From: Sipunculus nudus
Lineage: Eukaryota; Annelida; Sipuncula; Golfingiida; Sipunculidae
NCBI GenBank assembly: GCA_026874595.1
Contig: CM049319.1
Span: forward strand, 41,395,973-41,459,972
Direction: 5' to 3'
DNA length: 64,000 bases
This document shows positions 56,992-64,000 of this stretch, piece by piece. Both the position numbers and the translations under genes were made by a program. The stretch's first letter is position 1; each line of letters starts with the position of its first letter. A model generated the notes under the pieces. That model saw only the letters and a list, made by a program, of their open reading frames with translations. It was not told the origin of the DNA and made no database searches.

Positions 56992-57185
56992 CTTGTGCAC
57001 TATGTGCAAATATTCTTAATTAGAAATTCTCTAGTTGTTAATCTTACTATTAATAGTTTTTGTCTTGTGCATTATGTGCATACATTCTTAATTAGAAATT
57101 CACTACGTTATTGAATTGTATCTTACTATAAGAGGTCTGTCTTATGCATTATGTGCATACATTCTAAATTAGAAATTCTCTAGTT
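56992..57185 (+). repeat. Three-copy ~75-bp tandem repeat
   Basis: CTTGTGCACTATGTGCA at 56992, CTTGTGCATTATGTGCA at 57064, CTTATGCATTATGTGCA at 57141; each is followed by ATTCTTAATTAGAAATTC or a near copy. It lies just past the coding end of the Helentron. Confidence 0.8.
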
Positions 57186-57320
57186 TTTGAATATTAAAGA
57201 TAACAAATTGTTCACATGAACAGCAATTGCGTTCTGGGTAATTTTAAGTCAATTTTATGAAATTTAATATGATTACTACAAAATTGGAGTCAAATTCATT
57301 GTGAAGGAATATAAAAATTA

Positions 57321-57950
57321 TCAATCAAGATGAAACCGGCAAACACTCGTCGGAACAATAGTGAACAAGACTTTATGATCAGACCATGTAGCCTCTATTG
57401 TTGAAGTTGTAGCATCAGGGAAGTTTGAGAACACAAGATCGATAAGACTTCCATGATCAGTTGTTTTTTCTGTTACAAGCTGTTGAGAGTGTAGAAGATG
57501 TGAAAGATCATTCAAGGCTGACATATTGTTTTGTTTGCTAACATCAATATTGAAATCTCCAATTACTAACAATGGTTCTTGGATGTCCACGTGTCATAAG
57601 CTGGGCAAGCTTTGATATTAAGTCGGACAGTTTTGACTGAGGGGATCTGTAGACACAAATCACTTGTAAAGAAGAGCCTGGAGAATTTATCAATAATACA
57701 GATGCTTCAATGTTTCCATTAGACTGATGATGCACTTCAATGAATGGGTAGAGGTCTTTGTGGACATAGAATGCTAATCCATAGTGTGGTCTTTTTTATG
57801 CACATGTTGAACCTGTTGTTTGATGATCATTTCGTATCAGTTGGAAATTTGGTATACAATATGAATCATCAGTATCAACAGAGCACAAACGAGTTTCAGC
57901 CAAAGCAATGATATGGGTATTAAGGATATGACAATCAGAAATCACATCTT
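57321..57950 (-). pseudogene. Helentron AP-type endonuclease domain
   Basis: Frame 57590-57321 has LLVIGDFNIDVSKQN, TTDHGSLIDLVFSN and ATWSDHKVLFT: the GDFN, DLVF-type and SDH boxes of the exonuclease-endonuclease-phosphatase fold found also in non-LTR retrotransposons. Frame 57735-57544 carries the earlier LQVICVYRSPQS box, so one frameshift lies near 57590. It would nick DNA. Position after Pif1 fits a Helentron fusion rather than a separate LINE, but a LINE fragment cannot be fully excluded. Confidence 0.75.
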
Positions 57951-57992
57951 TGAAATGCAAATGAAGAGATCTTGTATTATGGTATATTATCT

Positions 57993-59360
57993 TCAGTGTA
58001 TCAGCTGGTGCGGATCTGGTGGTAAGAAATTAAAAGCAAGTTTAGTATCATTACGTAGTCTGGCCATTTCATTTGTTACCAGTGGATCAGTTGATATTTT
58101 GTTTTCATCTAAATGTAATACATGCAAGCCATCCATATTTCTTGCCCTGCTCAATGCAAAATAATGTGCATGTCTAAGTTTTCTGGTACTTGTCATATCC
58201 ACAACCACCTGATCAAGTGAACTGCCTTGTGCTTTCCATATCGTTTTTGCAGCACCAATTTTCAATGGAAACTGAGAACGAGTTACCAGTATATGTCTCC
58301 GGCCTGTATGGAATGTGCGCTTGGTGACAAATAGAGGTGTCCATTCTTTCGGTATAGCTGGAGTGTAAAAGGCTGCATAATTTCTCCTGGTGTCTGAACC
58401 AATGTTTGAATCTTCAAACTGAACCAAAAGAATGCTTGGCACAGTCTCGCTATGCAGGTAATATATGTGCTTCAATATACAAGAACAACCATTAGTTATT
58501 CCATCTTGTACTGCAACATTGCAGGTGATATCTTATGGTAAACCAACAGCAAGCTGTAGCGTTTTCAGCAGTCCTGCAGTTTTTGATGGGTTATCTGGTA
58601 TTCTTGAAAGTACATCTTTCTTCACATCATCTGTGACATCTGTTATCACTGTGTCAATTGCAGTGATTATTACTTTAATTGTGTTTTTAGACTTGAAAAT
58701 TTGCATATTATGATTGTTGACACAGGTGTTGTTTGTAAACAAATGAGTAGTTTCCGATGGATATGAACTGTTATCACCAACAAGACATGACCTCAGGGTA
58801 TCAATATCAGCTTTTGTGTGTTGTCCAGTTCTGCAAAATCATGATCATGATTTCAGTAAGCTCATACATATGAAAAGTGTCTACCCACAGGTTAAGTGCA
58901 AGAGGTCCATAGTTATCAGACAAGTTCTTGAAAATCCAGTTGTCCATTACTGGTTGAAGTTGGAAGAGGTCCCCAATAACAATTACATGGATACCACCAA
59001 ATGCTTCTTTGTTGCCTTTAATTCCTTGGAGCCGCAAATTTACAAAATTGAACATGCGATTTCCTACCATGCTTATTTCATCAATCATTAATATCTGAAG
59101 GTGCCTTTACTGTGCCCTCAGTGTATTCAAGATGTCAGATGGCAATTTTCTGTAATCAAATCCTTTATTTGGATCGATTCTAAAAGCATTATGCAATGTG
59201 GATCCTTGAACATTGTAAGCAGCCTTTACTGTAGGTGAAGTGATCAGTATCTTGCACTCCAAAGGATTTTCACCTTATGTCCCACATAAAGGCCTAGTTG
59301 AACATTTTACATGTTTGATAATGTCTTTGAAGACTGTGCGTTGTTTCTGATTTAGACCTT
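57993..59360 (-). pseudogene. Helentron Pif1-like helicase domain, P-loop missing
   Basis: Begins near 59360 with a LNQKQRTVFKDIIKHVK-like box, then GENPLECKILITSPTVKAAY and GSTLHNAF near 59260-59190. Frame 59088-58807 has MIDEISMVGNRMF (Walker B) and VIVIGDLFQLQPV (motif III). Frame 58475-57993 has RSQFPLKIGAAKTIWKAQGS and HYFALSRARNMDGLHVLHL (motifs V and VI). The Walker A GxGxGKS segment, which should come between the first two boxes, is not there: about 25 residues appear deleted and a stop follows. The helicase would unwind the element during rolling-circle copying; this copy could not bind ATP normally. Confidence 0.8.
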
Positions 59361-59399
59361 GTATTAACTGTGTTCTGCTTCAGGTATTCTACCAGGCAA

Positions 59400-59739
59400 A
59401 GTAAGTGGTTCTTGTGCAGTGGTTCTTGGTGGCAGTCCGAGATCAGTTGTCAAATCATAGTTTCTCAGAGGATCTGACCGTTCTGGGTAAAAAAAATGCA
59501 AATTCCTCACTGGGAACTGGTTGTTGAATTGAATCTTCATTCAGGGCATGTTCTGTTGTAGGAGCTATATATGCATATTCAATTTCATGATCATGTTCAC
59601 CTTGGTCCTGTGCTTCTTGTATAACATCTGCATTGTGTTCATACTCTTTTCTTTTGAATTCAATATGTGTTTTTTTTTTCTTATTATACCGTTCTGAGTA
59701 TGTGAGGGAACCATATAATAGGTCTTTGGTTTCATCTCT
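59400..59739 (-). pseudogene. Helentron spacer between Rep and helicase
   Basis: Charged low-complexity coding-like text (KKKTHIEFKRKEYEHNADV and QEAQDQGEHDHEIEYAYIAP appear in minus frames). No domain; links Rep to helicase. Confidence 0.5.
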
Positions 59740-61420
59740 TCAGGATGTTAACAGCAGGAGCCTTTCACGAAAGCAGTTTTCCGGGTCTATATTCTCAGTA
59801 TAACGAACATATCTTAGAACTCTTGGAACTCGTCTTCGAGTGTACGTTGTACCATTGGGTAAGGTGATACTGACCTTTCTTTCCGTGTCAACATTGGCAT
59901 TTGCTTCATTTTGATCTGTGATGTTATTATCATCATTGTTGTCATGGAATGCATCATCTGCTCTTTCAGAGGGGTATTTAATATTTATCTGTGATGCAAA
60001 GTCAGCCAGACACCAATTTTCAAATGCTTTTGGTCGCTTTGAGTATCTGTCAATGATATTATTTGCTGCTATGTCTGTTGAATCATGTGGGAGATGCTCA
60101 AGCTGTTCTTTACTCTTGAGTAAAAAAGTTCTTTCATCTGGAGGGGCAGTGGGTACAAATATTACATCCCTTGTGGCTCTTGTCATTGGAAGGTGTAAAA
60201 CCAGATATGCTGCTTCCTGAGCGGTTATTTCCGCAACATTTAAAAACTTATTTCCCATATCTCTCACCTGCTGTCTGAAAGTTTTATCTCCTTTTCTAGC
60301 TTCTTTGCAAGCAGCGTCTAACAAAGCACTCATTCCTCTTTGACTTTTGCTGACATAGGAAACTATGTATGTTGCACATGCATAAGGATCAAGAATAAAC
60401 TGAAGGTCATGGTTGGCTTTCCATGCAGTAAACAAAAGTCTCATGTATCCATTGATTTTTATTTCAGATGGTGATCTTCTTAAGAATACTTTTGGTCCTT
60501 TAATGGATGTACGCAATGCCATGTAGTAGTCATCTAGAGAGAGTTCTAGGGAGTTTAGGAAATCATGAAAGGACAGGTCATTGTCCACATTTAAGCTTGC
60601 AAGCGCCTGAGAGATCTTTTGGTAGTTCTGTTTGTATTTTTCATCAACTTCCGTGTCATGAGGTGCAAGGATTTTAGATTCTGGCATGGGTGGCAATGGA
60701 AAGTTAAAACGACTAATTGGCTTTCCATTTTTTCTATAAGACCTGGAGTGTCTGTGTATTTGTAGATCTATCAGATCTTGAAGGTCCCCATCATTCTTGC
60801 AACAGGTCACATGCTCATCAATGTATTTGGTGACAGTATCTTCTTTATGTTGACCATATATGGGTGCATTCTCAATCCACATAAGCATGTGAACAGGTGG
60901 AGAGCCACGTTGCTGAAATTCAACTCTGTAAAAAAAATCTTACAGTTCCCAAGAGGTGAATGTGCACTTCGTAAGATGGTGTGAATGAAGGAATGAACTC
61001 TGTGATCAAAGTACCGCACAGGTTACAGGATCTGCCTTTACCAAGCGTGTTTTATTTACCCAATCCATTTTTCTGATATCATCTTTTGAATATGTTCTGC
61101 CATCAATCAGTTTATCAAGCATGATCAGTAGGTCTTCCCAATGTGTGTCCGCAGCTGATAGAGATATAAACCATGTTGGTAATCCTAGTTGTCAAATCAT
61201 TGCAAAGAGGTCTTTTTACGTGCTTCAAAATATGGAGGAGAGCCTCGTATGGATCTGAAAATCCTGTAGCCCTTATCCAACCTTGTTAACTCATTAACTT
61301 TGCTTTCATTCAAGACATCCTGGACGGAATACTTCTTCACCTTAGTTTTGATTCACCGTAGGGTAACCTTTCCTGTAATTTGTTCTATTTGTAATTTCTT
61401 CATTTTGTAGAAAAGATTTG
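59740..61420 (-). pseudogene. Helentron Rep (HUH) nuclease domain
   Basis: The largest frame here is 60888-59740, 382 residues. Upstream text in other frames (FQQRG, then PPVHMLMWIENAP) is the HUH region. The usual His-x-His is changed: the first His codon is CCT, Pro, at 60897-60895, while the second (CAC, 60891-60889) remains. About 170 residues into the open frame is YACATYIVSYVSKSQRG, the two-Tyr plus Lys motif that cuts and joins DNA. The N-terminal part (EYMSFPSIFCGQRRL) is at the end of the 61353-62483 frame. Frameshifts near 61,350 and 60,900 separate the pieces. It starts rolling-circle transfer of the element. Confidence 0.85.
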
Positions 61421-62483
61421 GAACATTTGTAGCAACTCTGCGATCAAGTGCTCTGAGTTCCCATTTGCAAATGTCACTGTAATGAACAGTAGTTTTCCTT
61501 TCAGCATTATCTAATCTCCTTTGCCCACAGAATATTGACGGAAACGACATATATTCTGAATCTTTGTCTTGAAACAGACTCAAAGGCTTCTGTCCTTCAC
61601 CAGGAGCTACCGATATAATGTTATTCCCTGTGAGTTCGGTATCATCAAGCATGGTATCTAGAATTCCTCCTTGTTCATCTTCATGTATTTCTTCAAAGTG
61701 GTCATCATCAGATACACTATTATCCACGGCGCTGTCAGTTGTGGAAGGAGGTTCTTGCTCTTGTGAATTTTTGAATGTCTCAAGCCAGTTACTATTTATT
61801 GTTATGTTTGCATCTTTATACAACTGACTATGTCTCATCAAGTAGTGTAGTGCACTCAGTATTACAGCTGGACGTACATTTTGGGTGCATTCTACATTTT
61901 TGTACTCAAGTTTACGTTTTAAACTGATTGGTACGGTAGCGGTGGAGTCTGATGTACGTGGCAACATATCCACGGTTGTTTCAATCTGAGTAGGTACGTT
62001 GACCAATGATCCTTTTAGTGACAACTGTGAACCTCTAGGTAATTCTCGTAACTGCATGAATGGTATGCGTAACGCAACAAGCCTTTCATCTAGGGGACAC
62101 AAGTTCAAATCAGGTGGCTTATCAGGAAACTGCATTCCATTTAATACAGAGAGTTTTGGCGTCTTGTGGCATTTGAGAGCTTCAAGACAAGTTGTGCACA
62201 ACCACTGTTTATTGTCCACTGATTTTACATCTGTAATATGTGTTACTAGGAAAGTGGAACCTAGTCTGGCTGGCCAGCTATCGGAATTCTTTACAGAGTG
62301 CTTGAACCATATCTGATTACAGCAGCAACAAGCATATATGGGACCTTCAGATATTGAAGTATGGAATTTCTGTATACATTCTCCAAGATCTTCACCCTGT
62401 TTTCTTTTCAGATAAACTTCTTTTTCATTTTGCCTGTATGATTCATCAGTCCTTTTTTGTGCCCTTGTGGCTGCATTTCTCAT
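61353..62483 (-). CDS. Helentron DUF6570-like domain and start of Rep
   Basis: An intact 376-residue frame. Residues about 35-115 are Cys-rich: FHTSISEGPIYACCCCNQIW and WLCTTCLEALK, a zinc-binding-like fold. LNGMQFPDKPPDLNLCPLDE follows, then ALRIPFMQLRELPRGSQ and later VTLR at the end. These boxes are those of the domain regularly found before Rep in animal Helitrons. Residues 235-285 are acidic. The last 65 (SEYMSFPSIFCGQRRLDN onwards) open the Rep domain. Its exact job is unknown. Confidence 0.85.
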   Translation of the reverse strand: MRNAATRAQKRTDESYRQNEKEVYLKRKQGEDLGECIQKFHTSISEGPIYACCCCNQIWFKHSVKNSDSWPARLGSTFLVTHITDVKSVDNKQWLCTTCLEALKCHKTPKLSVLNGMQFPDKPPDLNLCPLDERLVALRIPFMQLRELPRGSQLSLKGSLVNVPTQIETTVDMLPRTSDSTATVPISLKRKLEYKNVECTQNVRPAVILSALHYLMRHSQLYKDANITINSNWLETFKNSQEQEPPSTTDSAVDNSVSDDDHFEEIHEDEQGGILDTMLDDTELTGNNIISVAPGEGQKPLSLFQDKDSEYMSFPSIFCGQRRLDNAERKTTVHYSDICKWELRALDRRVATNVPNLFYKMKKLQIEQITGKVTLR

Positions 62484-62499
62484 AGTCTCAGTTTTTATT

Positions 62500-63120
62500 T
62501 AATGAATCAGCTCTTTTCCTCTTTTTGGCAAGTCTCTCAGTCTCTCTATGAAAATCATCTTCAGACCTCTTTCTCTTTTTACCAGCTGATTCTGCTGATT
62601 TAGCTGATTTTGATCTTTTCTGATCTTCTGATTATATGCTTTCTCTGCAGAACGTTCTTTTTGTCTGTGAGTTTCATTTAGTCTAGCAGTTTGTTTCTGT
62701 TGTTTCTCAGCTTCTCATTCATGTTCCATTCGAACTAGATCTTTTCTTATGTTTTGATTATAGGCTTTTTCTGTAGAACGTTCTTTTTGTCTATATGTTT
62801 CATTTTGTCAAGCAGTTTGCTTCTGTTGTTTCTCAGCTTCTCTTTCATGTTCCCTTCGAACTGGATCTTTTCTTATCTTCTGATTATATGCTTTTTCTGC
62901 AGAACGTTCCTTTTGTCTATATGTTTCATTCTGTCTAGCAGTTTTCTTGTTGTTTGTCAGCCTTTCTTTCTTTTTGTCTGTAAATTTCATTTTGTCTGGC
63001 AATTTGTTTGTTTTTTCTCAGCTTCTCTTTCACGTTCCCTTCGAACTGGATCTTTTCTTATCTTCTGATTATATGCTTTTTCAGCAGAACGTTCTTTTTG
63101 TCCATAAGTTTCATTTTGTC
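62500..63120 (-). repeat. Coding tandem repeat, 126-bp (42-residue) unit
   Basis: The landmark ACGTTC recurs at 62652, 62778 and 62904 (period exactly 126), then at 63089. Translated on the minus strand, each unit gives QKERSAEKAYNQKIRKDPVR-like text, very rich in Lys, Arg and Glu. Being a multiple of three, the unit can vary in number without breaking the frame, though single-base changes have since shifted frames in places. Confidence 0.8.
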
Positions 63121-64000
63121 TTGATAAGAGTCTTCTTTGTTTATCTTGTAGACGTTCTTTATTCCTGTGAGCTTGATTCATTATTTTCTGTCGCATGTAC
63201 TCTCTCAAATACAGTTTTCTGTTCATTTTTAGTTGCTGATCTTTAAAGTTATCTTGGATCAAGTGAAGACCTTGTTGAGAATCAATTTCATGATTGGGTG
63301 TGCTTTTATTTACCGTGTCCATGAGGTCTTTTGTTGACTGGGTCGCGTGTTTTTGTTGGTCATCTGAAGTAGACGGTTTAGTTTGCCGTTTCAGTCTAAG
63401 TTTAAATGCTTTATTGGTGACCTGGTTTATTCTGAAATATGTCACTTCAAACATAGTTGCATTCATAATATTTGCATAGTTTGATATATACTGAAAGAAT
63501 TCTGATTGCAATTCAAATGCAAGAACTGATGTGCCGCAAGATGTAGGATAACCAAGACGATTTCTGCTGTGTGGATCAAACACATAGTAACAATTCTGGT
63601 GATATGAAATTGCAATCGCATTTTCTCCTACTATAATAAGACCATATCTCTTTGAAGTGATTCCTGTCAAAACATCTTGGTAAAACATATAGGGTTCATG
63701 CACATCAGAACGATTAAGGAAACCACCGGTGATCAAAGTTGGTTTTATCTTGAAATTATGATCAAGGCATTGTACATACTCAGGTATTTCATTCCAAGCC
63801 ATGTATCCTTTATGTGGGATATCTGACATCAATGTTCTGTACAAATTATCACCTTCAATTAATAGTGTCCATATCATTTGTTTGCCATTCAACAACATCA
63901 TGCAGGGTGGCATAAAGCAGAACAACAACGGAATTAGGCACACACTGTTTGCCAACGGACTCTGATGGAAAATGATCACCTTGGTGAAGAGTGCCTATAA
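62987..64000 (-). pseudogene. Helentron N-terminal cysteine-protease-like domain
   Basis: The frame 63979-62987 (330 residues) has IEGDNLYRTL, ITSKRYGLIIVGENAIAISY and YYVFDPHSRNRLGYPTSCG. Asp-x-His in FDPHSRN is the arrangement of the catalytic Asp and His in papain-fold proteases of the C76/tegument-deubiquitinase kind, also seen in Helitrons of animals. The matching Cys lies in a VGKQC box (TGT at 63944-63942), in another frame; a frameshift near 63,870 separates the two. The C-terminal third is charged and coiled-coil-like (MRQKIMNQAHRNKERLQDKQ). It continues past the window. Function in transposition is unknown; it may process the polyprotein or remove ubiquitin. Confidence 0.7.

Larger units (their letters stand above)
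57321..64000 (-). mobile_element. Helentron-type rolling-circle transposon (Helitron superfamily), 5' end outside window
   Basis: In order on the minus strand: cysteine-protease-like domain (64000-about 63200), charged coding repeats (63120-62500), DUF6570-like Cys-rich domain (62483-61353), Rep nuclease (about 61420-59740), spacer, Pif1-like helicase (about 59360-57993) and AP-type endonuclease (about 57950-57321). An endonuclease after the helicase is the mark of Helentrons. Several frames are intact over 300 codons, so decay is moderate, but Rep and helicase both have lesions in key motifs. Terminal sequences were not identified. Confidence 0.85.

Noticed and set aside
62754-63246. Phe/Leu/Ser-rich plus-strand frames resembling membrane proteins
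   Set aside because: They are the antisense reading of the Lys/Glu-rich Helentron coding repeat.

Overview
The window is AT-rich nuclear DNA from an animal, most likely a mollusc or related marine invertebrate. The evidence is a tRNA-derived SINE with a Nin-DC-like core, DIRS, Gypsy, LINE, hAT-like, Harbinger and Helentron/Helitron remnants, very many simple repeats and poly-C tracts, and a host gene with long introns and GT/AG junctions. There is no bacterial-type gene organisation. Nearly all recognisable protein coding is transposon-derived and broken by stops, frameshifts or deletions.

Layout. 1-7.1 kb: gene-free, with a perfect 169-bp direct repeat 4.3 kb apart, a nuclear-receptor half-site cluster and an inverted/tandem repeat of a ~148-bp unit. 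7.3-16.4 kb: a DIRS-like tyrosine-recombinase retrotransposon on the minus strand (gag, RT/RNase H, YR, inverted termini). It is split inside RT/RNase H by a truncated Gypsy element (LTR, PBS, gag, zinc knuckle, protease), which itself holds a solo LTR of another family. 16.4-16.7 kb: Harbinger transposase N-terminal remnant. 16.8-18.2 kb: a foldback element whose loop is CT and TA microsatellite. 18.5-19.2 kb: a second solo LTR of the 12-kb family, opposite orientation, with a duplicated promoter. 20.1-20.9 kb: a MITE made of GGTTC/GAACC palindromes. 21.5-22.4 kb and 26.6-26.9 kb: LINE remnants.

27.2-37.1 kb, plus strand: the only convincing host gene, three spliced 3' exons of a bHLH transcription factor resembling TCFL5. 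Its basic region is split by a 9-kb intron that holds a dead Gypsy pol, a tRNA-derived SINE and a dispersed repeat carrying estrogen-response-element-like palindromes. 38.2-40.0 kb: a ~1.8-kb foldback element built of CACTATTGTAATAA motifs. 40.9-41.7 kb: an inverted repeat containing a 248-bp hAT-type MITE with a perfect 8-bp target duplication. 42.2-42.5 kb: three repeats each carrying a DR1-like receptor site. 43.5-46.1 kb: a 2.56-kb hAT-like non-autonomous element with a six-copy ~155-bp minisatellite. 46-57 kb: mostly unrecognised, with a Nin-DC-like SINE and some weak exon candidates. 57.3 kb to the end: a Helentron-type rolling-circle transposon on the minus strand, running off the window: cysteine-protease-like domain, charged coding repeats, DUF6570-like domain, Rep, Pif1-like helicase and an AP-type endonuclease. 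The Rep HUH motif is mutated and the helicase P-loop is missing.

No CRISPR, rRNA or intact tRNA gene was seen. The transposon genes do not form a working pathway here. The functional story is one host gene embedded in nested mobile elements, several of which carry regular arrays of transcription-factor-like palindromes.
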